64,000 nt of DNA from Nitrososphaerota archaeon (lineage in GTDB: Archaea; Thermoproteota; Nitrososphaeria; Nitrososphaerales; Nitrosopumilaceae). Shown piece by piece: positions 8,298-16,521 of this stretch. The number at the start of each line of letters is the position of its first letter. The stretch's first letter is position 1. A program made the position numbers and the translations under genes. Under the pieces are notes generated by a model. That model saw nothing but the letters and a program-made list of their open reading frames with translations, had not been told where the DNA came from and did no database searches. The stretch is from assembly GCA_028867785.1 (NCBI GenBank), contig JAGWFS010000004.1, positions 1 through 64,000 on the forward strand. The letters run 5' to 3'.

Positions 8298-9260
8298 TTA
8301 CAATTTTAGCTCAATACCCTGGTCATCTTTGTACCTGGCCTTCTCAATTACCATCTCTGCCATGTCTTTTGAGATATAATGTTGGCTCGAGTCATCATGC
8401 TGGAAAATATAATATCCGTCGCTTCTCCTGTAAAGCGAGCCTTGTTTTTTGCATTTTGGGCACTCTGAAACATCATCGGTGCGCTTACCTGCAATTTTTT
8501 TCGAAAACCAGTTGTATCCTGATTGGATTGTTTTTTCCGGATGGTGTTTTTTCATATGGTCTGCTACCGACTGGCCTTTTTCCAGTTCTACACCGCACCT
8601 TCGGCATTTTCCGCAATACTCCCACAGGTCGTAACTGGTAAAGGCCGTGCCCTTCTTTCGCCCTCTCCTTGTTTTACCTTCCCTCTTCCAATATTTTTTC
8701 TCAAAATCCCCCATCTCCTCCTCATGTCTTGTTCTTGCTTTCTTTTTCCGATGTGAATATGGCATCCTCACGAACCGAAAGACTTGCCGCAGTATCGCAT
8801 CGACCAGTGCCTTTGGAGGATAAATTGGCCTATGCTCTACTCCAGCCCTGGCTGCGTCCTTTTCGGCATCTTCGTTGAGATCCCTGTAAATAACGCGAAT
8901 CCTTTTTTCTATCACTGAAAGTACCGTCTCGATAAACTCCTTGTCCTGAAGCGGCATCCATTTTTCTGACCTTCTCTTGGCTGTCCGTATGATATCTTCA
9001 AGCCGTGCATCAGAATAGTGAAACGGCTTCAGGCGGTCGAGATGTAGAGATTCAAGCTTCTTCTTTCCAGTTATTGTTCCAATCTCTGCTATCTTTTCGT
9101 AACCTATTCTCTTGCCATACTTGTCAAACCTGTCAGGCGGCGCCTGCTCCGGCATTAGCAGTGGAAAGACCTTGCCGCACCTTGCACATCCTCTCTCAGC
9201 ATTATCATAATCTACAATTAGTGGATGGCCGCACTCGCACTCTTCGTATTCAAGTGCCAT
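8298..9260 (-). CDS. zinc-finger protein with TFB-like N-terminal ribbon
   Basis: A cytosolic protein of 320 residues with three metal-binding clusters. Residues 8-28 (CECGHPLIVDYDNAERGC, then CG) resemble the TFIIB/TFB zinc ribbon. A C2H2-like finger lies around 216-240 (CRRCG, then HMKKHH). A CPKC pair near 270 may pair with a downstream site. The centre is strongly basic (KKKARTR, RRGRKKG), suggesting nucleic-acid binding. It lacks the cyclin repeats of a true TFB, so it cannot be a full initiation factor; it may instead modulate transcription for the element. A GGAGG stands about 14 bases before the ATG, longer than usual. The codon immediately upstream is an in-frame TAG. Confidence 0.65.
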   Translation of the reverse strand: MALEYEECECGHPLIVDYDNAERGCARCGKVFPLLMPEQAPPDRFDKYGKRIGYEKIAEIGTITGKKKLESLHLDRLKPFHYSDARLEDIIRTAKRRSEKWMPLQDKEFIETVLSVIEKRIRVIYRDLNEDAEKDAARAGVEHRPIYPPKALVDAILRQVFRFVRMPYSHRKKKARTRHEEEMGDFEKKYWKREGKTRRGRKKGTAFTSYDLWEYCGKCRRCGVELEKGQSVADHMKKHHPEKTIQSGYNWFSKKIAGKRTDDVSECPKCKKQGSLYRRSDGYYIFQHDDSSQHYISKDMAEMVIEKARYKDDQGIELKL

Positions 9261-9678
9261 CTAGACCCCATCCTCCCTGTCTGTTCTATTCCTGTCTTGG
9301 GCATGCGGGGGATGGATCTTACCTGACAGGTAGCATGTACATTCTCCTAGTCTAAAGTCAGCTGCGGGCTCGGAGGATATAGTCCCAGATTGTTTCGATG
9401 CCTGGTTCCAGATAAAAGTAAAACGTCTTAGATGACTCTCTGAAACCGTTGCTACACGCCAAATTGCTTCTGGATCTTGTCGCATTCTCGTTCATTGCTT
9501 CTATGTTCGAACACCTCTCAGGAGAGTTTGCGACTTCCTTTGGTCAGGAAATGCTCCACCATTAGAGAATGTGATTCCTTTTAAGGCGCTGAATTTTCCA
9601 GCATACTAGATGCATGTATATAAATAGGTCACCATCATATTGGTCACATTTTAATAATAGAAACGATAAACTCTGATA
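9261..9678. other. intergenic region between divergent genes
   Basis: A region of 418 bases. An in-frame minus-strand reading frame (9485-9261, 74 codons) abuts the zinc-finger gene, separated only by TAG. Its composition is low-complexity and Arg/Ser/Thr-rich, so I do not call it a gene. On the + strand there are two TATA-like boxes, TATATAAAT (about 9614-9623) and ATTTTAATAAT (9648-9658). The second is centred about 26 bases before ATG 9679. The direct repeat GGTCAC...GGTCAC (about 9625-9645) sits between them and could be an operator. Confidence 0.4.
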
Positions 9679-11154
9679 ATGCCTCGACAAGGCACGTCAT
9701 CATGGTTCAATGAAGAAGACATCCTAAGAGCACTCTACCAGTACAACCCATGGTGGCTTGGAAAATCAATCCCCGAGTCCAGACTCAAACCGTTTAGGAG
9801 ACAGGACTATTACAAGATATTTGGGAAGCTCGACGACGACAAGATCCTTGCCCTCATTGGCCCCCGCCAGGTTGGCAAGACAACTCTAGTGTACCAATTG
9901 ATTGAAAATCTTCTTTTGAAGCAAAGACCACAGGACATACTCTTTGTACTGCTTGACGACCCCTCACTTGGCATATCATCAGCACAGGACGTAACAAGAA
10001 TCCTTGAGCTGTATGCAAAGAGCATACTCAAGAAACCACTTGAAGACCTTGGCAAGAGGGTTTACATCTTCTTGGACGAGATACAATCGATTGAGAATTG
10101 GGAGCGGGTGCTGAAACGATGGTACGACCTCAGCTACAAGATCAAGTTTACAATTACCGGCTCGTCAAGCACTGGCATCATGGAAGGCGCCTCCGAGGCA
10201 CTCGTGGGACGACTCTATCCGCAGATAATGGTTCCGATGAGATTCCCAGAATACCTCCAGTTCAAGGAAAAGATCATCTCAGAACGGGTCAAGTCAAGCA
10301 ACGAAAGAATGCGTAATGCTCTCAAGGCGGCTCTTACAGAAGGCAAGAAAGAAGAGCTTGCAAAGATTATATCAGAAGAGTCAGAAGGTCTGTTGCCATA
10401 CAAAGACAGGATCCTAGTCCATCTAAACCAGTATCTTATCAGTGGAGGATACCCGGAGATTGCTAAAATTGAAAGCACGCCCGACGTTGTGCCATACCTG
10501 AGAAACTACCTCCACCTTACAATATACAAGGACATCATAAGAACAGGCAGGGTTAGGGACCCGATAGCATTAGAAAATCTTGTCGCAATCCTAGCCAAGA
10601 ACTCGTCTCAGATAGTCAACCGCGAGAGCCTGGGCAAGAGCCTTGGCCTCAAGAGGGACACGCTCAATGCCTACATCCATCTGTTAAAGACCACGTTTCT
10701 CATCTCGGAGGTAGAGTTCTACTCTGAAAGCAGGGTAAAAAGGATCAGGCGCGAGAAGAAGATCTTCATAAACGATATAGGGCTGCGAAATGTGCTTGCA
10801 TCAGCGCTTGACGAGCAGACCCTGGCTAACGAGACAGAGATGGGCAGGGTCGTCGAGACTGTAGTGGCAGACCACCTCCACGGCCTCAGGTCCAGCTTGG
10901 AATACAGTCCGTTTCCCTTCCTTTATTATTGGAGGGAGAGGCACGAGGTGGATTTTGTGCTAGAGCCATTGGGCAAGCTGCTTGCAGTCGAGGTCAAATA
11001 CAGGGAGAATATAGAAAAATCTGACCTTGAAGGAATCATGGGCTTTGCAAGAAGGTTCATGCCCGCACTTCGTCTGGTCGTTACAAAGAACAAACTTGGC
11101 ATGGAAGGCAGGATATTCTTTGTGCCGCTGTGGTTATTTTTGCTAATGTGCTAG
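9679..11154 (+). CDS. AAA+ ATPase with DUF4143-type C-terminal nuclease-like domain
   Basis: A protein of 491 residues of the archaeal 'ATPase (AAA) + DUF4143' type. Walker A is GPRQVGKTT (61-69), and Walker B with the acidic pair is VYIFLDE (128-134). A sensor-like ITGSSS follows. The C-terminal domain keeps a PD-(D/E)xK-like core, HEVDFVLE then LLAVEVKYR. Members of this group are widespread and poorly understood; proposed roles include toxin- or transposition-like mobile functions. A TATA box centred about 26 bases upstream gives a leaderless mRNA. A second, diverged member lies at 24.5-26.0 kb. The N-terminal WF..E..L...NPWW motif is shared with that paralogue (NPWWL). Confidence 0.85.
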   Translation: MPRQGTSSWFNEEDILRALYQYNPWWLGKSIPESRLKPFRRQDYYKIFGKLDDDKILALIGPRQVGKTTLVYQLIENLLLKQRPQDILFVLLDDPSLGISSAQDVTRILELYAKSILKKPLEDLGKRVYIFLDEIQSIENWERVLKRWYDLSYKIKFTITGSSSTGIMEGASEALVGRLYPQIMVPMRFPEYLQFKEKIISERVKSSNERMRNALKAALTEGKKEELAKIISEESEGLLPYKDRILVHLNQYLISGGYPEIAKIESTPDVVPYLRNYLHLTIYKDIIRTGRVRDPIALENLVAILAKNSSQIVNRESLGKSLGLKRDTLNAYIHLLKTTFLISEVEFYSESRVKRIRREKKIFINDIGLRNVLASALDEQTLANETEMGRVVETVVADHLHGLRSSLEYSPFPFLYYWRERHEVDFVLEPLGKLLAVEVKYRENIEKSDLEGIMGFARRFMPALRLVVTKNKLGMEGRIFFVPLWLFLLMC

Positions 11155-11225
11155 CCGCATTTTACGCAATGATGAAGTGGTGTCGTACATCTTCTGCGTA
11201 ATTGAGACCAAGGAGAAATTCCCTC

Positions 11226-11236
11226 TTTTAATTTTT
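11226..11236 (+). promoter_or_regulatory. TATA box TTTTAATTTTT
   Basis: The same decamer as before the integrase and actin-like genes. It is centred about 34 bases before ATG 11265 and overlaps the alternative TTG at 11235, which argues for the ATG. Confidence 0.45.
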
Positions 11237-11264
11237 GAGGCTGGATATAGATTTTAGAAAAAAG

Positions 11265-12209
11265 ATGTACTTTGTTCGGAGGATAAGAAAGACAAAGAGG
11301 CTCGCAAGGAAGAGCTCGTTTATTGTATCGCTGCCAAGAAAGCTTGAGAGAAAGGTGGCATCGTACAATACAGAGATATCAAAAAGGCTTTCAAACTTTA
11401 CACGCTTTCGATGCTTTTACAAGGACACGGAGAACCCCAAGTGCTTTCTGGTTACGGTCTGGGATGACGAGCTGCCGCCAAACTCGCCGCAAGACAAGGA
11501 TGGGACCACGACCATCCAGAGGAGCGGCAGGACATCAAGATACGTCTTGATACCAAGGAAGGTCTGCAACAAGTTTGGATGGGCTGTTGGGACCGAGCTT
11601 GTAATTGGTATTGATTTTCAGCTGGACGAGTATGTACAAGGCTCCATATACAAGGATGGCAAATGTTTTCTTCCCGCCAACACTCCAAATCAGGAGGTGC
11701 ACGTTTGTGTCATCAAGTTTCAGACATACAAGGACATGAAAGAGATCTACAAGAAAAATCTTGCCAAGAGAAAGGAGGAGCTTGCAAGAGAGGAGAGCGA
11801 GGCATACTGGAAAAATCGCGACAACCCGAGAGCATATGACTTTGCAATCAAGAGGGTGAGAGAAGAAATTAGAAACTTACACAGGCATGTATGGAACAAG
11901 CTAGAGTCTATGAACCTTGTTGCAGTACCGTATACCGACTTTGTCAAGCTCAGGGCAGACATGGAAAGGGAAAAGAAACGCAAGAAGAGAGAGTATCTCA
12001 AGAAAAGGTACGGCGACAGGTCTACATGGAACTACAGGAAGAACCAAGTCAGATACGGTATAGATTATGACGTCAAGCGAGAGGCCATGCTTGATGACCC
12101 AGACTCTTATCTTGAGGCTGCGGCCGACGACCCGGAGACCTACTCATGGCTCAAGCCACAGAAGAACCATGACTCGTGGTCTAATGACGAGGACGAGTCG
12201 GACTATTAG
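11265..12209 (+). CDS. AbrB-type (swapped-hairpin) protein with long basic C-terminus
   Basis: A protein of 314 residues from ATG 11265; TTG 11235 would add ten residues but falls in the TATA box. Two swapped-hairpin-like stretches are visible: SSFIVSLPRKL near residue 20, and SRYVLIPRKVCNKFGW followed by VGTELVIGIDF near 105-130, the AbrB/SpoVT pattern. The C-terminal half is a highly charged helix (KKRKKREYLKKR) ending in an acidic tail (NDEDESDY). A DNA-binding or structural role for the element is likely. It is followed 35 bases later by the plasmid-type actin, suggesting a partition pair of DNA-binding adaptor and filament, which is inference. Confidence 0.65.
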   Translation: MYFVRRIRKTKRLARKSSFIVSLPRKLERKVASYNTEISKRLSNFTRFRCFYKDTENPKCFLVTVWDDELPPNSPQDKDGTTTIQRSGRTSRYVLIPRKVCNKFGWAVGTELVIGIDFQLDEYVQGSIYKDGKCFLPANTPNQEVHVCVIKFQTYKDMKEIYKKNLAKRKEELAREESEAYWKNRDNPRAYDFAIKRVREEIRNLHRHVWNKLESMNLVAVPYTDFVKLRADMEREKKRKKREYLKKRYGDRSTWNYRKNQVRYGIDYDVKREAMLDDPDSYLEAAADDPETYSWLKPQKNHDSWSNDEDESDY

Positions 12210-12212
12210 GCC

Positions 12213-12223
12213 CTTTTAATTTT
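12213..12223 (+). promoter_or_regulatory. TATA box of the actin-like gene
   Basis: CTTTTAATTTT is centred about 27 bases before ATG 12245, predicting a leaderless transcript independent of the upstream gene. Confidence 0.55.
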
Positions 12224-12244
12224 GTCCGAATCATCTATAACCAA

Positions 12245-13105
12245 ATGGCATATGAAAACAGCGACCATGTCGTAGCAATAGATGCTGGAACTGGATTTGT
12301 GAAATGTGTCTGCGCCCACATGCGGGTATCGTTTCCTTCCGTGTATGGAGTTCGCAAGATGACAAGATGGGAAGACCCAAAGGAAAAGACCGTAGAGGCT
12401 GTAGGGTATGAAGCGGTAGGGATGTCGATATACCCTGATGCTGTCCTTGTAAGGGCCATACTTGAGGGTCAGGTTGCAGATGAGCGTGCCTTTGTGGCAA
12501 TTGCAAAAGAGTCGATAAAGAGGCTCGGCTGCGAGGACAGGGTCTCTTCCCTTGTACTAGTCATGGGGCTACCATACGGCGCTTCAAAGCAAAGGCATTA
12601 TCTGGAAAAGCTGGCAGAGCGAAGCCTCAGGCCTCGACGGATACTTGTCATACCCCAGTCGATTGGCACCCTGCTTTCAGAGGATGTCAAGACCGGAATA
12701 GTGATGTCAATAGGCCAGGGAACGACCGAGATTGTGGCCTTTGACGAGTTAAAGCCCATAGCTGGCGTCTCAATACCGCAGGCCTGCGACTATCTCTATG
12801 ACGACCTATCATACATCGAGCACGAAAGGAACGTGCCTGACAGGAAAAAGATAGACTTGCTGACCACAATTCTTGCAAACGGCCTTGCAGTCTTCAGGAC
12901 AAAGCTGAGAAAAGAGTATGCCCCGTACCTCTCAGGTGGCGGGGCTTTGGTTGACGGACTCTGCGAGTCGCTCCAGTCAAAGGTACCTGACACACTAAAG
13001 GTTGCAAGAGATCCGGTGTATTCCAACGCGGCAGGGCTCTACAAGCTTGGAACAATGACATCGTCTAGTACTGCAGGTCAGCAAGCGATATCCCGCCAAC
13101 AATAA
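12245..13105 (+). CDS. actin/ParM-like ATPase
   Basis: A protein of 286 residues with the actin-superfamily nucleotide motifs in order: phosphate-1 AIDAGTGFVK (11-20), phosphate-2 SIGQGTTEIVAF (155-166) and adenosine SGGGALVDG (230-238). It is shorter than most ParM proteins (about 320) and closest in layout to archaeal and plasmid ParM-like proteins. Such proteins form dynamic filaments that separate plasmid copies. It has its own TATA box and is preceded by an AbrB-type protein that could be the DNA adaptor. The tail after residue 270 is Ser/Thr/Gln-rich. The last 41 bases overlap the end of a convergent AbrB gene. Confidence 0.82.
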   Translation: MAYENSDHVVAIDAGTGFVKCVCAHMRVSFPSVYGVRKMTRWEDPKEKTVEAVGYEAVGMSIYPDAVLVRAILEGQVADERAFVAIAKESIKRLGCEDRVSSLVLVMGLPYGASKQRHYLEKLAERSLRPRRILVIPQSIGTLLSEDVKTGIVMSIGQGTTEIVAFDELKPIAGVSIPQACDYLYDDLSYIEHERNVPDRKKIDLLTTILANGLAVFRTKLRKEYAPYLSGGGALVDGLCESLQSKVPDTLKVARDPVYSNAAGLYKLGTMTSSSTAGQQAISRQQ

Positions 13106-13358
13106 TCTCCCCATCTTTTTTTGTCTTCTCTACGTGTCCTGTCTTGGTCAGAGTACCATTACTATTTTCTACTTTATCATCAATAGGTTCACAATCCTTT
13201 GAAACGATGAAGCTATTGCCTTCTAGCTTGAAGTAGAGCCTTGTCCCTTTCCCAATCCCCAATGCATTGCATATCTTTCTTGGGATTGTCACAATTAACG
13301 AACACTCAGGTTCCCTGCCTATCATCATAACCTTTCTTGTAAAGATCTTACTTGCCAT
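13065..13358 (-). CDS. AbrB/SpoVT-like DNA-binding protein
   Basis: A protein of 97 residues from ATG 13358. Residues 1-50 (FTRKVMMIGREPECSLIVT, then IPRKICNALGIGKGTRLYF) are a clear swapped-hairpin AbrB domain, as in antitoxins and small archaeal repressors. The C-terminus is a polar tail. A TATA decamer (TTTTAATTTT, minus strand, 13387-13396) sits about 33 bases upstream. The gene converges on the actin-like gene and overlaps it by 41 bases. No toxin partner is adjacent, so it is more likely a regulator of the element, perhaps acting on the shared TTTTAATTTT promoters. Confidence 0.75.
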   Translation of the reverse strand: MASKIFTRKVMMIGREPECSLIVTIPRKICNALGIGKGTRLYFKLEGNSFIVSKDCEPIDDKVENSNGTLTKTGHVEKTKKDGEIIVGGISLADLQY

Positions 13359-13386
13359 CTTGCGTCTACAATTAATGCAACCGCTC

Positions 13387-13396
13387 AAAATTAAAA
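13387..13396 (-). promoter_or_regulatory. TATA box of the small AbrB gene
   Basis: TTTTAATTTT on the minus strand, about 33 bases before ATG 13358. It is the same box as at 3051, 11226 and 12213. Confidence 0.45.
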
Positions 13397-14036
13397 CGCA
13401 AGATTTCTCATGAAAAAACTATATAGTTTTGACGTCACAAAACCATACAGTCTAGCCTGCAAGCATACTACACTACACAATCCAAGTCGCAAAAGCAGGT
13501 AAGGAAGTTGTATCCCTGCGAACGGGTTGTGTCTGAAAATTTCCTTGTTTTTGACCAAAAAACACTTTTCCGCCATATTATACGTATTTTATTTTTTTCT
13601 TCTTTTTTCTTTCTCTAGTCTCAGCATCCTGCCTTCCCACTCTTTCTTGAAAACCATATAGTTTTTCATGCTCTCATTTTTCTCACACTACACAAACAAC
13701 CATCCAATTCATACATATCATTCCGTTCTTATTTCTCACAATCTTATTACTTGTCAATCTTTCCATTCCTTACCATAATTCATCATCTATTACATTACAC
13801 TAATCTAAATAATCCAAACAGTACTGCTAGAGTTACACTCGTAATCTAATGTAAGTACACTATTGACCTTTTTCTATCAGATCTATTATCTCATAGAAAT
13901 TGATCAGTTTATTTCATCAGCTCAACGCATAAACGCTTTAGATGTGTCTAGTGTGTTCCGTTTTATGCCTTCAATATTCGAAAGTAAATATCATTATTCC
14001 ATAATAATGAGAATAGATCATGTCATGGATCTGAGA
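13397..14036. other. gene-free region with a G-depleted tract
   Basis: About 640 bases without a convincing gene. Near 13420-13450 and 13655-13670 there are repeated short motifs, AAACTATATAG, AAACCATACAG and AAACCATATAG. From about 13560 to 13850 the + strand is nearly free of G and rich in C and T: I count 2 G in 13681-13800 and roughly 17 in 13561-13860. A minus-strand frame at 13576-13391 and a + frame at 13863-14093 lack coding features. The tract could be a replication or partition locus, or an untranslated RNA. Confidence 0.45.
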
Positions 14037-14378
14037 TTACGCCACACTAGATTTATGACAAGATGTCCTTCGTTTTTCAATAAATTCTCCTAGGCTAAAA
14101 ATTTCGTCTTTGTTCATATCCCTTCGTTTCAATTCTGGATGTTTTACCAATACATCAAAGAGATGTTGCATGTTGTGGTGTTTCTTACACAGTAACACAT
14201 AGCATTGAGGATTGTCTTTGATATCCCTGTATCTTTCCGCTGATCCCCTTCCGTTTCTTCCGCTCAACTTCGTTGGCATTATATGTACGAAATCTAATTC
14301 TTGTTGATTTCCGCAGTACTCGCATTTACCACCAAATTGAGCTCGTAATTCGATCATTTTGCCTATGGATAATGTCAT
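14037..14378 (-). CDS. HNH endonuclease
   Basis: A protein of 113 residues with a compact HNH domain. CEYCG (about 19-23) and CKKHH (about 64-68) form the zinc-binding knuckle. The catalytic strand is LDFVHIMP with His in place. It is the size of free-standing HNH enzymes found in mobile elements and restriction systems. The genes downstream of it include TIR and HEPN proteins, so an anti-invader role is plausible. The last residues (TSCHKSSVA) are not part of the domain. No strong TATA box is visible. Confidence 0.82.
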   Translation of the reverse strand: MTLSIGKMIELRAQFGGKCEYCGNQQELDFVHIMPTKLSGRNGRGSAERYRDIKDNPQCYVLLCKKHHNMQHLFDVLVKHPELKRRDMNKDEIFSLGEFIEKRRTSCHKSSVA

Positions 14379-14457
14379 TTAGTTATTGTAACTAGTCAGA
14401 CTAATATCATTTTTCAGTATTTTATATTTTAGGCATGAATCAAGATATACATTTCTT

Positions 14458-15405
14458 TTATGTTTTTAATTTGATTTCTAAATCATTTAGGATTTTCTTC
14501 AAGCCATTTTTTTCCAAAAGTGCAAATCTGTCTGCCAATTCTAGATTATACTCAGCTACACGTCTGTAGGTAACATCCTTCCTCCATATTGGAACAATTA
14601 GTTTTTTTCCTGTAACACGTTCCCGAGTTCTCAAACTTATGAATTCATCTCTAGGCCATGATGAATTATTGATGAATTTTTTGCTTATTACCACAATTCC
14701 GAATTTGCTTTTTCGCAAGCCCTCATCTATTTTTTCAGTTAAACTATCGCCTGCTTTTAACACAAATTTATCATACCAGACTTTCATTTTTTTTCTTTTA
14801 AGTGCTTTCGCTAATGGTTCTACAAAATGTTTTTTATCATTTGAATCATGACAAATAAAATAATCATATTCTTTAAAATCTTCTAATAGATTAACTGTAG
14901 TAATAGATTTCTTGTAATCGCTTTTTGACTCTTCAAACAAGTCAGAAATATCTTTATAGCCTTCATCTTCAGATGGGGTGTAGATCTCTCTTATATCGAG
15001 CATGACTTTGTCATTAGGTCTGCATTTTACTAGTAGCTTCATGATGTCATACAAATTGCACAAATCGGGATGTTCTGATATTGAATATTCAATACGCCCT
15101 TCTATAGGCAACTCTTCATCATCCTTAGTTAATTTATCTATTCCAGTAAGTCTGAATTTTTTTAATGTGCGTGGTGAAACCTCTATGATCTCAGCAATCT
15201 TTTTTTCTAATTTTTCAATATTTATGCCATATTCTTTGATACGATCTATTGCTTTTTTTGCCGTAGTCTCAAAAAAGGTAATTCCATTATACTCATCAGG
15301 AGAAAAAGGCATCAGAAACGTAAATGGAATATCCCATGATGATAAGATGTGGGGAAAACCACTGATTGTTAAAACTGCATGATTTGCCACAGACTTGTTT
15401 GTCAA
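14458..15405 (-). CDS. TIR-domain protein
   Basis: A protein of 315 residues from TTG 15405. Residues about 179-300 form a TIR domain: EYDYFICHDSNDKKHF (strand A and box 1), KVWYDKFVLKAGDSL (box 2), FGIVVISKKFINNSSW, and Glu254 in PRDEF at the position of the NADase catalytic glutamate. The N-terminal 170 residues are a helical/alpha-beta sensor or partner domain that I do not recognise. TIR domains in prokaryotic defence consume NAD or make cyclic ADP-ribose-type signals. It is transcribed divergently from a HEPN gene 85 bases away, a pairing that suggests a defence module. Confidence 0.85.
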   Translation of the reverse strand: MTNKSVANHAVLTISGFPHILSSWDIPFTFLMPFSPDEYNGITFFETTAKKAIDRIKEYGINIEKLEKKIAEIIEVSPRTLKKFRLTGIDKLTKDDEELPIEGRIEYSISEHPDLCNLYDIMKLLVKCRPNDKVMLDIREIYTPSEDEGYKDISDLFEESKSDYKKSITTVNLLEDFKEYDYFICHDSNDKKHFVEPLAKALKRKKMKVWYDKFVLKAGDSLTEKIDEGLRKSKFGIVVISKKFINNSSWPRDEFISLRTRERVTGKKLIVPIWRKDVTYRRVAEYNLELADRFALLEKNGLKKILNDLEIKLKT

Positions 15406-15490
15406 ATATCAAATCTATTATCCTTTCCTTCACAACAGGACAATTAGTCCAACAGGAATTACTTAAATCGTTAATTCATCAACAGGATTT

Positions 15491-16066
15491 GTGAAAACGA
15501 AAACTAGACTAAAACGTAAATCAGTCGATTCTGGTTTTGAAGATTGGATAAGGTCGAGCAAGATATGGGAAAAAAGAAACGAATTATCTAAGAAGGATCC
15601 ATCAAATTTAGACTTTCGAGAGCATCAAATTTTAGCGCAAAAGATCTTCGAAGATGGCTATCCAATTGAGGCATTTACTGTTCTTCATGGATTGATTGAA
15701 ATTCACTTGAACAGATTATGGCAACTATTCATGGCAACTAGCGGAATGTTCGATGAAGCCAGAACTATTCCAAAACCTCGATCTTATTCCGATTTAACGG
15801 ATATTCTTTATGAAGCTGGCCTCATGGAACAAGAAACCCATCAAAATTTAACTGATTTTAATGCACATCGAAATCTTCTTTCACATAATTTATTCGGAAA
15901 TAAGAAAAAGCAAACGGCTAAACAAGTAACAGAAAAGATGTTTGAAAAGGGTCTGCTAGCATCTGGTATTCTGCCAATACTTCTAATAAAATTTCTGTAT
16001 CACGAGACAAAGAAAAATCCAAAATTAAAAAAAGTCTTGAAAAGTAAATTAAGAATAACGATCTAA
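15491..16066 (+). CDS. HEPN-like protein
   Basis: A protein of 191 residues from GTG 15491, predicted leaderless (ACTTAAAT about 27 bases upstream). It is all-helical and has the motif RNLLSH (127-132), the R-x4-H signature of HEPN RNases, following a helix DFNAH. Length and helical layout fit a single HEPN domain with an N-terminal extension. The gene is divergent from the TIR gene. HEPN proteins are typically RNase toxins or effectors; whether this one acts with the TIR protein is inference. Two bases after its stop comes the end of a convergent secreted gene. Confidence 0.65.
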   Translation: MKTKTRLKRKSVDSGFEDWIRSSKIWEKRNELSKKDPSNLDFREHQILAQKIFEDGYPIEAFTVLHGLIEIHLNRLWQLFMATSGMFDEARTIPKPRSYSDLTDILYEAGLMEQETHQNLTDFNAHRNLLSHNLFGNKKKQTAKQVTEKMFEKGLLASGILPILLIKFLYHETKKNPKLKKVLKSKLRITI

Positions 16067-16067
16067 A

Positions 16068-16520
16068 TTATATTTTTGATCGAATTTTTGCAGACAGGAG
16101 AATGGTAGAGATAACACTGACCAAGAGCACAACTGACACCAAAGTTCCAAATTCTGGCACTGTCTGGGCAAATGTCTTGGATACTGATACTGTCTGACCG
16201 TTAATCTTGGTATCGGCGTCTATTTCAAAGCTTCCAGATGTGGCAGTAGGTGGGACTTTGAATGTTAATGCAAAGTTTCCATTGCTGTCAGTTTGGACTG
16301 TTCTTATAGAGATTAGGTTTCCACTGGGGTCTTTGACCTGTATGGCAACCAGTTGATTTGAAGCACCTGATACTGTTCCGGTGATCGATACAAGATCGCC
16401 TGGACCATAGGATGTCTTGTCTGTATTGATGGTGATTGCGTTCTGAGCGTATGAACCTAATATTCCAATACATGCAACAGCCAATACAGCACCTATTATG
16501 AGAGATCTTGTCGGATTCAA
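16068..16520 (-). CDS. small PEFG-anchored Ig-like surface protein
   Basis: A protein of 150 residues from TTG 16520. It has a signal peptide, one MG2-like beta-sandwich (INTDKTSYGPGDLVSITG ... GNFALTFKVPPTATSG), and a canonical PEFG sorting signal (VPEFG, hydrophobic segment, basic end KIRSK). Its start lies one base after the stop of the cupredoxin gene, so they form an operon. The Ig-like domain is closely similar to those between the cupredoxin domains of its neighbour. Anchoring by thaumarchaeosortase is family-based inference. It may serve as the membrane-bound partner of the unanchored cupredoxin protein. Confidence 0.85.
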   Translation of the reverse strand: MNPTRSLIIGAVLAVACIGILGSYAQNAITINTDKTSYGPGDLVSITGTVSGASNQLVAIQVKDPSGNLISIRTVQTDSNGNFALTFKVPPTATSGSFEIDADTKINGQTVSVSKTFAQTVPEFGTLVSVVLLVSVISTILLSAKIRSKI

Positions 16521-16521
16521 A

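Noticed and set aside
9261-9485. A 74-codon minus-strand frame abutting the zinc-finger gene
   Set aside because: Its composition (Arg/Ser/Thr-rich, no secondary-structure pattern) looks like untranslated leader; noted only as a possible readthrough extension.
13391-13576. A 61-codon minus-strand frame upstream of the small AbrB gene
   Set aside because: No promoter geometry supports it, and it overlaps the repeated AAACCATA motifs and the AT-rich spacer.
13863-14093. A 76-codon + strand frame
   Set aside because: It overlaps the end of the HNH gene and has atypical composition; judged chance in AT-rich DNA.
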